Origin: an uncultured Eubacteriales bacterium
Lineage (GTDB): Bacteria; Bacillota; Clostridia; Christensenellales; Aristaeellaceae
Length of the DNA: 40,007 bases
Direction: 5' to 3'
Assembly (NCBI GenBank): GCA_900317565.1
Contig: ONHI01000013.1
Coordinates: 1-40,007 of the forward strand
Shown: positions 15,440 through 23,201 of the stretch, one piece after another
How the letters are laid out: every line of letters starts with the position of its first letter
Numbering within the stretch: position 1 is the first letter of the stretch
Notes under the pieces: model-generated
Database searches by the model: none
Told to the model about the DNA's origin: nothing
What the model saw: the letters and a program-made list of their open reading frames with translations, nothing else
Program-made: the position numbers and the translations under genes

Positions 15440-16411
15440 TTATTTGACCAGTGAATGGAAGCAGCGCACCATGCGCTCGTTGCCCAGGTCGGTCTCGCCG
15501 GGGCGGGACTTGCGGCACTCGTCGGTGGCGTAGGGGCAGCGCGGCGCGAACTTGCAGCAGGTCAGCGCGAACTCCTTGTCCTCCATGTCGGCCATGACCA
15601 TGTTTTCCTTCCACTTGTCGCCCACGCGGGGCACCGCGTTCATCAGCAGCTCCGTGTAGGGATGGGCGGGGTTGTCCATCAGCTCCTTGGCGGGCCCGTA
15701 TTCGATCAGGCCGCCGCGGTACAGCGTGGCGATGTAATCGGACACGTAGTAGGCGGTGGACAGGTCGTGGGTGATGTAGATGAACGACACCTGGTACTGC
15801 TCCTTCAGCTCCTTGAACAGGTTGACGATGTTCATCTTCATCGAGGCGTCGATGGCGGCCACGGGCTCGTCGGCGATGATCAGCTTCGGCCGGGTGATGA
15901 GCGCCCGCGCGATGGAGATGCGCTGGAGCTCGCCGCCGGAGAACTGGGTCATGTACTTGCCCTTGACCACCTGCAGCGACATGCCCACGTTGTGCAGCGT
16001 CTCGTCGATCAGCTTGTCCGCCTCGGCGCGGCTCTTGCAGATGCCCAGGCGCAGCGCCGTGTTGTACAGGTAGGTGTCCACGGTCTTGCGCATGGAGAAG
16101 GTCTCGAAGGGGTTCTGGAAGATGGGCTGCACGTCCAGCTTGAACTGCTGGGGATCATAGCCCTTCTTGTCGGCGTAATCGTGGCCCAGCAGCGTGATCC
16201 GGCCCTTGTCCGCCGTGTACAGGCGCAGGATCATCTTGCACAGCGTGGATTTGCCGCAGCCGGACTCGCCGACGATGGACAGTATCACGGGCTTGCCCGC
16301 GTCGATGGACAGCGAAACGTCGTCCGTGGCGAGTATCTTCTTGCGGCTCAGCATGCCGCCGATGCGGAACTCCTTGCTGACATGGTCGATCTCAAGCAGC
16401 TTTTGCGCCAT
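15440..16411 (-). CDS. ABC importer ATPase, OppF/DppF type
   Basis: The protein has 323 residues. Walker A is GESGCGKST, the Q-loop lies in VQPIFQNPFETFS, the ABC signature is FSGGELQRI, and Walker B is LIIADEPVAAID, followed by the switch histidine in ITHD. The C-terminal extension has the Cys-rich oligo_HPY motif (CCKFAPRCPYATDEC) found in oligopeptide/dipeptide/nickel importers, which may bind an iron-sulfur cluster in some members. It powers uptake together with the neighbouring ATPase and the two permeases. It begins 1 base after the stop of the upstream ATPase gene, indicating coupled translation. Context with GH13 and GH31 suggests an oligosaccharide substrate in place of peptides (inference). 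Confidence 0.94.
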   Translation of the reverse strand: MAQKLLEIDHVSKEFRIGGMLSRKKILATDDVSLSIDAGKPVILSIVGESGCGKSTLCKMILRLYTADKGRITLLGHDYADKKGYDPQQFKLDVQPIFQNPFETFSMRKTVDTYLYNTALRLGICKSRAEADKLIDETLHNVGMSLQVVKGKYMTQFSGGELQRISIARALITRPKLIIADEPVAAIDASMKMNIVNLFKELKEQYQVSFIYITHDLSTAYYVSDYIATLYRGGLIEYGPAKELMDNPAHPYTELLMNAVPRVGDKWKENMVMADMEDKEFALTCCKFAPRCPYATDECRKSRPGETDLGNERMVRCFHSLVK

Positions 16412-16412
16412 G

Positions 16413-17384
16413 TCAGTTCACCTCCGATTCCAGATAGTGGCAGGCCGCGTAGCGCCCGGGCCTGATCTCCCGGAATGCCGGGGGCGGATCCTGGCGGCAC
16501 TTGTCGGTGGCCTGGGGGCAGCGGGCGGCGAAGCGGCAGCCCGGCGGCGGGTTCTTCAGGGCCGGCGGACGGCCCGGGATGCCCACCTTCTGGCTCTTGT
16601 CGCCCACGCGGGGCAGCGCGCCGATCAGCATCCGGGTGTAGGGATGGATCGGGTCCTCGAAGATGTCCTCGGTGGGGCCCAGCTCCACGAAGGAACCGGA
16701 ATACATGATGCCCATGCGGTCGGTGATCTGATAGTGCACGCCCATGTCGTGGCTGACGATGACCAGCGTGTTCTTGAACTGCTTCTGCAGGTCCATCAGC
16801 ATCATCAGTATGCCGCGCTGCACCACCACGTCCAGGGCGGTGGTGGGCTCGTCGGCCAGCACCACGTTGGGGGACATGAAGGTCGCCAGCGCGATGACGG
16901 CCCTCTGGCGCATGCCGCCGGACAGCTGGAACGGGAAGGCGTCCAGCACGTCGGGGGACAGGCCGAGGCCCTCCATGTACTTGGCCACGCGGGCCAGCGT
17001 CTGGGCCGGGGTCTCCTCCTTGCTCTCCTTGGGGATGGAATCGAGGAACTGGTCCTTCAGCCGGACGATGGGGTTCAGCACGCTCTGGGCGGCCTGGGGC
17101 ACATAGGAGATCTGGTTCCACCAGCTGTTGCGGATCTGGCCGGATTCAAACCGGAAATCCTGGCCGTTCTTGGTGCCGCTGAGGATGACCTTGCCCGAAT
17201 CGATCTCCAGCGGGAATTCGATGATGTCGTACAGTGTCTTGAGCAGGGTTGACTTGCCGCATCCGGACTCGCCCGCGATGCCGAATACCTCGTTGTCGCG
17301 GATCTCGAAGTCAACGTCCTTTACGACGTGGACGTTGCCGTCGATCGTCTTGTAGGAGGCGGACAAATGATCGATTTTCAGCAT
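16413..17384 (-). CDS. ABC importer ATPase, OppD/DppD type
   Basis: The protein has 323 residues. Walker A is GESGCGKST, the Q-loop lies in ISYVPQAAQSVLNP, the signature is LSGGMRQRA, Walker B is VVLADEPTTALD, and the switch histidine is in VSHDMG. The C-terminal oligo_HPY extension includes PGCRFAARCPQATDKC. It pairs with the OppF-type subunit to form the asymmetric ATPase dimer of the importer. It starts 2 bases after the OppC-type permease gene with GAGGTAG upstream of the ATG. All transporter genes keep this tight spacing, so one transcript is expected. Confidence 0.95.
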   Translation of the reverse strand: MLKIDHLSASYKTIDGNVHVVKDVDFEIRDNEVFGIAGESGCGKSTLLKTLYDIIEFPLEIDSGKVILSGTKNGQDFRFESGQIRNSWWNQISYVPQAAQSVLNPIVRLKDQFLDSIPKESKEETPAQTLARVAKYMEGLGLSPDVLDAFPFQLSGGMRQRAVIALATFMSPNVVLADEPTTALDVVVQRGILMMLMDLQKQFKNTLVIVSHDMGVHYQITDRMGIMYSGSFVELGPTEDIFEDPIHPYTRMLIGALPRVGDKSQKVGIPGRPPALKNPPPGCRFAARCPQATDKCRQDPPPAFREIRPGRYAACHYLESEVN

Positions 17385-17386
17385 CT

Positions 17387-18223
17387 TTATCTACCTCGTT
17401 TCATGGCGGTATAGTCGTTGTAGCCGGTGATCAGCATGAACAGGCCGACGAACAGTATGATCGTGCCCAGGATCGGCGGCAGGATCCAGTTCCAGCGGCC
17501 CATCATGATGGCGTTGTAGTTCCGGGCCCACTGGATCATGTTGCCCAGGGAGACCAGGTTGCCGGGGGACAGGCCCAGCACCGCCAGGCCGGATTCCGAC
17601 GCGATGGCGCTCAGCGTGGCGTTCATGAAGTTTGAAAGCGCCCAGGTCAGCGTGAAGGGCAGTATCTCCGTCACGACGGTCTGCAGCGTTCCCTCGCCGG
17701 AGAACCAGGCCGTGTGGACGAAGTCGCGCTCCTTCATGGTCAGCGCCATGGAGCGGATCTGGCGGCTCGGCCAGGCCCAGGCGAACACCGCCAGCACCAA
17801 CGCCAGCAGGATCACCGTGGAGCTGCCCTTCATCAGCGAGGTCATCATGATCAGCACCGGCAGCGACGGTATGACCACGAACGTATCGGTGACGACCATC
17901 AGTATCCTGTCGAGCGCGCCGCCCACGAAGCCCGAGATCAGGCCCACGAGCACGCCCACGACGGTGCCGATGGCGGCGACGATGAAGCCGATGGTCAGGG
18001 AATTATGGATGGCCTCGATCAACAGCCAGAAGATGTCCTGCCCCTGGGAGGTGGTGCCCAGCCAGTGCTCCGCGGAGGGCGCCAGGTTCTTCATGCGGAT
18101 GTTGTTCGGGAACGGATCCGTGTGCGGTATGAAATACACCACGAAGCCGAGAATGAGGAAGAACAGTGTGATGATCAATCCCAGCTTCAGGCGCAGACTC
18201 GCGTTTCTCCAGAATTTCTTCAT
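17387..18223 (-). CDS. ABC importer permease, OppC/DppC type
   Basis: This 278-residue membrane protein has one N-terminal helix (LGLIITLFFLILGFVVYFI), an external loop with LGTTSQGQDIFWLL, and five further helices. The coupling EAA-type loop is around RQIRSMALTMKERDFVHTAWFSGEG, which contacts an ATPase. The layout is that of the OppC/DppC class of the binding-protein-dependent transport superfamily. The family usually moves peptides, nickel or, in some bacteria, oligosaccharides. It lies 19 bases after the OppB-type gene, and GGAGGAG precedes its ATG. Confidence 0.94.
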   Translation of the reverse strand: MKKFWRNASLRLKLGLIITLFFLILGFVVYFIPHTDPFPNNIRMKNLAPSAEHWLGTTSQGQDIFWLLIEAIHNSLTIGFIVAAIGTVVGVLVGLISGFVGGALDRILMVVTDTFVVIPSLPVLIMMTSLMKGSSTVILLALVLAVFAWAWPSRQIRSMALTMKERDFVHTAWFSGEGTLQTVVTEILPFTLTWALSNFMNATLSAIASESGLAVLGLSPGNLVSLGNMIQWARNYNAIMMGRWNWILPPILGTIILFVGLFMLITGYNDYTAMKRGR

Positions 18224-18242
18224 AGCTTGCTCTCCTCCTTTC

Positions 18243-19241
18243 TCAGCTGTAGCGAATGCGCGGATCGATGAACGGATAGATCAGGTCGGCGATCAGCGTG
18301 CAGGTCGAGATGGCGACGATCGATATGGTGATACAACCCAGTATCATGTTGTAGTCCGACTGCATGATGGCGCCCTGGATCAGCGTGCCGACGCCCGGAT
18401 AGCCGAAGATGATCTCCGTCATGATCGAGCCGTTGAACACACCGCCGAGGCTCATGGCCAGGGCCGTGATCTGGGTCAGTATGGAATTGCGGAAGACATA
18501 GCTGCGGCCGATCTTGCCCTCAGACAGGCCCCTGTAGCGGGCGTAGAGGACGAAATCCTCCTCGGCGGTGGTGCTGGAAAGGGATTTCATCGAAATGATC
18601 CACCAGCCGGTGCCCAGCAGCAGGATCGACAGCGCGGGCAGCACCGAGGCCTTGAGCAGCGTAGCGATGAAGGTCGCAGTGCCGTTGTTGTACTGTATCG
18701 TGGCCTGCAGCGGGAACCAGCCCAGCACGTAGGCGAACACGATTTGCAGCACCAGGGCGAGTATGAAGTAGGGGATGGGGTAGATACAGATCGCGACGGC
18801 CTCCAGGATCTTGGAGGAGGTCTTGTTCTTGCGGAAGCCCGCCAGCAGGCCGATGAAGTTGCCGATGATCCATGCCACGATGGTCGTGATCATCGACAAC
18901 CCTACCGTGTACGGCAGGTTTCGTGATATGATCTCGCCGCAGGGCGTGGGATAGCTCATCAGCGAGGGTCCGAAGTCAAAGTGCAAAAGCCCCTTCCACA
19001 GGAAGGAGGTATACTGCGTCCACAGCGAGCCCTCCAGGCCGAACTGTGTGCGCAGCTGGGTACGCAGCGCTTCCTTCGCCGCCGGGTCCATGTCGCCCGA
19101 ACGCGCTTGCATCTGGCCGATCATGCTCTCCACGGGGTCCGAGGGGAACATGCGCGGAATGAAGAAGATGAAGGTTACGCCGATCAGGATCGTCAGCGCC
19201 CACGTGAGTACGCGCAGGCCCAGATACTTCCAAAATTTCAC
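18243..19241 (-). CDS. ABC importer permease, OppB/DppB type
   Basis: This 332-residue protein opens with a short helix (VLTWALTILIGVTFIFFIP), then a large external loop containing QFGLEGSLWTQYTSFLW and LHFDFGPSLMS, typical of OppB. Five more helices follow, with the coupling loop around STTAEEDFVLYARYRGLSEGKI. It forms the pore with the OppC-type permease. The start is a GTG at 19241, with AAGGGG 8-9 bases upstream; no better ATG is nearby. It is separated from the upstream binding-protein gene by 178 bases that hold several stem-loops, a common arrangement that lets the binding protein be made in excess. Confidence 0.93.
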   Translation of the reverse strand: MKFWKYLGLRVLTWALTILIGVTFIFFIPRMFPSDPVESMIGQMQARSGDMDPAAKEALRTQLRTQFGLEGSLWTQYTSFLWKGLLHFDFGPSLMSYPTPCGEIISRNLPYTVGLSMITTIVAWIIGNFIGLLAGFRKNKTSSKILEAVAICIYPIPYFILALVLQIVFAYVLGWFPLQATIQYNNGTATFIATLLKASVLPALSILLLGTGWWIISMKSLSSTTAEEDFVLYARYRGLSEGKIGRSYVFRNSILTQITALAMSLGGVFNGSIMTEIIFGYPGVGTLIQGAIMQSDYNMILGCITISIVAISTCTLIADLIYPFIDPRIRYS

Positions 19242-19419
19242 TGGCTACACCCCTTCGTTCTCGCAAAATCAAATCTGCTTTGCAAGTTTTGATGGCCGCG
19301 CCTTCTTGTAAAGGAGCGCGCCAAATGTTAACAATGCTACACGTAAAGGAATGCACGCGCCGCCGCGGGGACGGCGCGTGCAGGAAATCAGATGTGCCTG
19401 TCAGGCAGCTTCAGTGCGA
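19242..19419 (-). terminator. Stem-loop cluster between binding protein and permease genes
   Basis: The strongest hairpin is a perfect 10-bp stem, GCACGCGCCG (19353-19362) with CGGCGCGTGC (19372-19381), 39 bases past the binding-protein stop. On the minus strand it is followed by ATTCCTTTACG, a poor T-run. Two weaker inverted repeats lie further on, one around 19293-19319 and one around 19268-19293 (ATCAAA/TTTGAT ends). It could act as a partial terminator or as an RNA-stability element. No promoter was recognised here. Confidence 0.55.
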
Positions 19420-21336
19420 TCAGCCCTGAACGGGGGTGATGTAGGGCAGGATGTACTTGAAGCAGCTCCACCACCACCAGGGTCCGTTGTAGGCATTGTC
19501 CGCGGTGGGATAGCCTTCCCAGACGGTGCTGTTGGCGGGCACGTACTTGACGCCGGAGTGGAAGCCGATGAAGGGCATATCCTCGACGGCGGTCTTCAGG
19601 AACTCGATGCCCAGCTGGTAGGACTCGTCGGAATCCGGGGAGACCTTGGCCAGGTCATGGATGATCTGGGTGGCCTTCTCGTTGTTCCAGCGGGTACCCT
19701 GGCCGGAGCTGCGCTCGCCAACGGGCACGATCAGGTCGCCGTCCCAGCCACTGATCTGGGAGTAGATGTCCCTGGTGATGAAGCCGGTGGGCCAGATGCC
19801 GCGCAGCTCATATTCGCCGGTGCCGTTGATGGTGTCCCAGGTGGCGGAGGACTCGGAGGAGATCTCGCAGTTGAAGCCGAACTTGCTCAGCTGGTCATAG
19901 GCGGCGGTCACGCCACGGCCGGCCTGGGCCTCGGTGTCGGCCAGGTAGGTCAGGTGGATGACGAAGGGCTCGCCGTTGAAGTACCAGCCGTCGTCCTTCT
20001 TCTCCAGGCCCGCTTCGATGAACAGCTTCTCGGCCAGCTCAGGATTGTACTTCCAGTAGCCGATGCCGAACATGTCTTCCAGGTAAGCACGGTCACCCTC
20101 GATGCCCAGCTCGCCGGCCATGCGCTCGCAATAGTCGGGATCCCAGACATCAGCGCCGGTGATGACGGTGCCGTCGGACAGCTCCATCTGGAACTCGTTC
20201 TGCAGCCACTCGGCGACGGGGCGATAGTACAGCTCCTGGCCGGCGGTGGTGGCGGTGATGCAGGGGAACGCGGAGGCACGGCCAGCGCCGTCGAAGATGG
20301 ACAGGGAGATCTCATCGAAGTCCATGGCCAGCGCGACGCCCCAGCGGAAGTACTTGCTGTCGAAGGGAGCGCCCATGCCGATGCCGAAGCCGATGCCCTT
20401 GGAGCAGGGGTCGTCAGAGGTGGCGTACGGGAACTCGTTGTACCAGCAGGCGATCTTGTCGTTCTGGGAAACCATGTAGTCCAGGATCTCGGGCGTCACT
20501 TCGCACAGGATGTCGACGTCGTTGGAGATCATGGCCATCTGGCGGGTGGTGTCATCGCCCAGGGCGCGGACCCAGACGTACTTGGCCATGGTCGCGTCGG
20601 CGCCAATGCCATAGTGATCGGCGGCGGCGATGCCCATCGCGGACTGCTGCCAATCCTCGCGCAGCTCGTACAGGATCCACTGGCCGTTGGGATCGAAATC
20701 CTTCACGACATACGGGCCAGCGGTGACCTTGCCGTCATACACGAAAGCGGACGGATCCTCGGCATCCTTGAAGATGTGCTCGGGCACGATGTAGTAGTCG
20801 CAGCCCCAGATGGTGACGCCGAAGCGCAGGGCCAGGCGGGGGAAGGAATCGACCATGTGGAACTTCACGGTGTAATCGTCGACCTTCTCCACGGACTCCA
20901 GCACGCTGTTGGTCCAGGCGGAGCAGCCGATGTTGGAGCAGCCCTTGATCATGTCGAAGGTGAACACGACGTCGTCGGCATTGATGTCCTCGCCGTCGGA
21001 CCACTTCATGCCCTCACGGAGCTTCACGGTGAACTCGGTGAAGTCCTCGTTGGGCTCGGGCATCGCAGCGGCGACCTCGCCGAACTGCTCACCGGCAACG
21101 GTGTCGATCTCCCACAGGTGGGCGGTGATCAGCTGATGGATGCCGAAGCCCATCTGCACGCCCAGCGTGTAGGGGTTGAACTGACCGGGCATGTCGGTCG
21201 GGGTCTGGGTCTCCATGATCAGCGTCTCGGAACGGGGGGTTCCGACGTCGGTCGTCTCCTCGGCGAACGCGGTAAAGCCCATGAACAGGGACATCACCAT
21301 CGCCAGCACGAGAGCCAGAGACAGGGTCTTTTTCAT
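19420..21336 (-). CDS. ABC importer solute-binding protein (SBP family 5)
   Basis: This 638-residue protein has a clear signal peptide (MKKTLSLALVLAMVMSLFMG) with a cleavage site at AFA-EE. There is no lipobox cysteine, which is unusual for a Gram-positive binding protein. The mature part is a family 5 binding protein, with the characteristic FTVKLREGMKWSDGEDINADDVVFTFDMIKG near residues 90-125 and a long second lobe. It captures the substrate and delivers it to the OppBC-type permease. AAGGAGG lies 8 bases before the ATG at 21336. It follows the GH13 gene by 66 bases with no terminator, so both share the GH13 promoter. Family 5 proteins bind peptides, but some bind oligosaccharides, which the glycosidase context favours here. 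Confidence 0.93.
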   Translation of the reverse strand: MKKTLSLALVLAMVMSLFMGFTAFAEETTDVGTPRSETLIMETQTPTDMPGQFNPYTLGVQMGFGIHQLITAHLWEIDTVAGEQFGEVAAAMPEPNEDFTEFTVKLREGMKWSDGEDINADDVVFTFDMIKGCSNIGCSAWTNSVLESVEKVDDYTVKFHMVDSFPRLALRFGVTIWGCDYYIVPEHIFKDAEDPSAFVYDGKVTAGPYVVKDFDPNGQWILYELREDWQQSAMGIAAADHYGIGADATMAKYVWVRALGDDTTRQMAMISNDVDILCEVTPEILDYMVSQNDKIACWYNEFPYATSDDPCSKGIGFGIGMGAPFDSKYFRWGVALAMDFDEISLSIFDGAGRASAFPCITATTAGQELYYRPVAEWLQNEFQMELSDGTVITGADVWDPDYCERMAGELGIEGDRAYLEDMFGIGYWKYNPELAEKLFIEAGLEKKDDGWYFNGEPFVIHLTYLADTEAQAGRGVTAAYDQLSKFGFNCEISSESSATWDTINGTGEYELRGIWPTGFITRDIYSQISGWDGDLIVPVGERSSGQGTRWNNEKATQIIHDLAKVSPDSDESYQLGIEFLKTAVEDMPFIGFHSGVKYVPANSTVWEGYPTADNAYNGPWWWWSCFKYILPYITPVQG

Positions 21337-21402
21337 AAGAATGGCCTCCTTACTATATTCTAACGGCACTGCGGCCGCCAGGTTCGATGGGGGGACGGGC
21401 GC

Positions 21403-22959
21403 TTATTTCAGCACCACGAAGGACTGGGGACCCATGGCCAGCCGCCTGGCGTGGGCGTCCGCCATGCCCAGCACGAACAGCACCTGCCGGTCGTCCGCGT
21501 CCACGTCGGCGAACAGCTTTTCGCCGGAGGGATTCACGGCCAGCAGCAGGCTGCCGCGCCGGTAGACGAAGGGCTTGCCCTTCTCGGCGCAGACGGTCTC
21601 GTATTCGCCGTCGGCCTGCAGGTCCGCCTCCTCGTGGCGCAGCTTCAGCAGCGCGCGCACGGTGTTCAGCAGCGAGGCGGGATCGTCCTGCTGGCTCTCC
21701 ACGGTGGGCGCATCCGCCGCCGGGTCCACCGGCAGATACAGGCTGTCCGCGCAGCCGGTGGAGAAGCCCAGGTTCTTCGAGCTGTCCCACTGCATGGGCG
21801 TGCGGGCGCCGGTGCGGTAATAGCCGCCCTCCTTGGTGGGCAGGTCCAGATAGCGCATGCCGATCTCGTCGCCGTAGTACAGGAAGGGCACGCCGGGCAT
21901 CGTGAAGATGAAGGCGTAGGCCAGCTTCAGTTCATCCATCTCCATGTTGAAGCGGGGACGGATGGTGTCGTGGTTGCAGGTCAGCATGGAGATATAGCCG
22001 ATGTCCCGGGTATCCTTGTACCAGGCCTCGTACTGCTCCAGGAAGCGGTTGATGTCCCGGTCGGGGGCGTCCTTGCGGAAGTAGCTGTTGTCCACGCCGT
22101 CGTTGACGCTGAAGCCCTTCTGATAGTCGCGCATCAGGCTGGCGTAGCCGCCGCCGGGATGGTTCAGGTAGAAGTCCATGTGATAGCCCGCGCGCAGCGC
22201 CACCGGCGGATCGCTCCACTCGGCGACCATCGCGGCGTCGGGGTATTCGGCGTCCAGCATCTCGCGCACGTTCCGCCAGATGGCGCTGGTGCCGCTCTTC
22301 TTCTCGTCGTCGAACTTGACCAGCGACGCGGCCATGTCCACGCGGAAGCCGTCGCAGCCGTGGTCCAGCCAGAAGCGCATGACGTCCTTCATGGCCTCCC
22401 GGGTGGCGATGGCGTCGGGATGGTCGGTGGCCAGCTGCCAGGGCTCCTCCGGCTTCAAAAAGCCGTAGTTCAGGGCGGGCTGGCACTTGAAGAAGTTCAG
22501 CGCGTAGGTGGCGCTGCGCTCGCTCTCGCCGCCGATGAAGCCCATGCCCTTCGCAGGCTGGAAGCAGAAGTCCGTCCAGATGTAGCGGTTGGAATATTCG
22601 TTGGTCTCGGCCTTCTGGCTCTGCCTGAACCACTCGTGCTCCTCGCTGGTGTGGCCGGGGACCAGGTCCAGCAGCACACGGATGCCCCGCTTGTGGGCCT
22701 CGCCGAACAGGCGGTACAGGTCGTTGTTGTTGCCGTAGCGCGGCGCGACCTTTTTGTAATCGCGCACGTCGTAGCCCGCGTCCTTGAAGGGGGAATCGAA
22801 GCAGGGGTTGATCCACAGGGCGTTGCAGCCCAGGGACTTGATGTAGTCCAGCTTTTCGATGATGCCGTTGAAATCGCCGATGCCGTCCCCATTGGTATCG
22901 TAATAGGATTGGGGATAGATCTCATAGAAGACCGCGTCCTTCAGCCATTGGGTTGACAT
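21403..22959 (-). CDS. Glycoside hydrolase family 13 (alpha-glucosidase/trehalose synthase-like)
   Basis: This 518-residue intracellular enzyme begins WLKDAVFYEIYPQSYYDTNGD and has a (beta/alpha)8 barrel. Conserved regions are: I, DLVPGHTS (98-105, with His103; the usual Asn before it is Gly102); II, GFRVDMA with nucleophile Asp208; III, MVAEWSD with acid/base Glu247; and IV, CNHDTIR with Asp331. Region V reads QPALN, close to the QPDLN of oligo-1,6-glucosidases and relatives. The enzyme hydrolyses or transfers alpha-glucosyl units; the exact linkage is not readable. It is the first gene of the minus-strand glycan locus. AAAGGA precedes the ATG, and a strong promoter with an adjoining LacI-type operator drives it. 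Confidence 0.92.
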   Translation of the reverse strand: MSTQWLKDAVFYEIYPQSYYDTNGDGIGDFNGIIEKLDYIKSLGCNALWINPCFDSPFKDAGYDVRDYKKVAPRYGNNNDLYRLFGEAHKRGIRVLLDLVPGHTSEEHEWFRQSQKAETNEYSNRYIWTDFCFQPAKGMGFIGGESERSATYALNFFKCQPALNYGFLKPEEPWQLATDHPDAIATREAMKDVMRFWLDHGCDGFRVDMAASLVKFDDEKKSGTSAIWRNVREMLDAEYPDAAMVAEWSDPPVALRAGYHMDFYLNHPGGGYASLMRDYQKGFSVNDGVDNSYFRKDAPDRDINRFLEQYEAWYKDTRDIGYISMLTCNHDTIRPRFNMEMDELKLAYAFIFTMPGVPFLYYGDEIGMRYLDLPTKEGGYYRTGARTPMQWDSSKNLGFSTGCADSLYLPVDPAADAPTVESQQDDPASLLNTVRALLKLRHEEADLQADGEYETVCAEKGKPFVYRRGSLLLAVNPSGEKLFADVDADDRQVLFVLGMADAHARRLAMGPQSFVVLK

Positions 22960-22992
22960 ACAAACATCCTTTCCGTATAATAATATCAGCGA

Positions 22993-23008
22993 GGTTAATC
23001 GCTTAATC
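22993..23008. promoter_or_regulatory. LacI-type operator at the GH13 promoter
   Basis: GGTTAATCGCTTAATC contains TTAA-T-CG-C-TTAA, an inverted repeat with a central CG as LacI-family operators have. It begins 7 bases downstream of the GH13 -10 element, where a bound repressor would block transcription. The same core occurs at the GH38 promoter. Confidence 0.75.
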
Positions 23009-23015
23009 TATAAAT

Positions 23016-23044
23016 ACTATAACACCTTCATGCGCAATTGTCAA
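23016..23044 (-). promoter_or_regulatory. Sigma-A promoter of the GH13-ABC-GH31 operon
   Basis: On the minus strand a perfect TTGACA (23044-23039) is followed after exactly 17 bases by TATAGT (23021-23016), 57 bases before the GH13 start codon. Confidence 0.85.
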
Positions 23045-23129
23045 CAATGACTTTACGGTTTTTACGATTTGCGCCTCATGTGAATCGATTTCGCTGCTAT
23101 TGTTTAACTTTCAATTAATGTTTATGGCA

Positions 23130-23175
23130 CGGGCTTCGCCCGCGGGTTGCGGGGAACGGGGGAAAGTGCTATACT
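23130..23175 (+). promoter_or_regulatory. Candidate lacI-type gene promoter with upstream hairpin
   Basis: TTGCGG (23147-23152) and TATACT (23170-23175) are spaced by 17 bases, 26 bases before the LacI start. Just upstream, CGGGCTTCGCCCG (23130-23142) can form a hairpin with a TTCG loop; its role is unknown. No TTAA-type operator overlaps this promoter, so strong autoregulation is not evident. Confidence 0.5.
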
Positions 23176-23201
23176 TTGTGGGGGAGCGGAGGAGGCAGAA
23201 T

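Noticed and set aside
13037-15454. Long open frame antisense to the GH31 gene
   Set aside because: Same composition effect; the GH31 frame has catalytic motifs and a good ribosome binding site, the antisense frame has neither.
23078-23095. Possible catabolite-responsive element around GTGAATCGATTTCG
   Set aside because: It matches the central part of a cre site but misses three of the conserved outer positions, so it is too weak to call. AATCGATT may be a degenerate LacI-type site instead.
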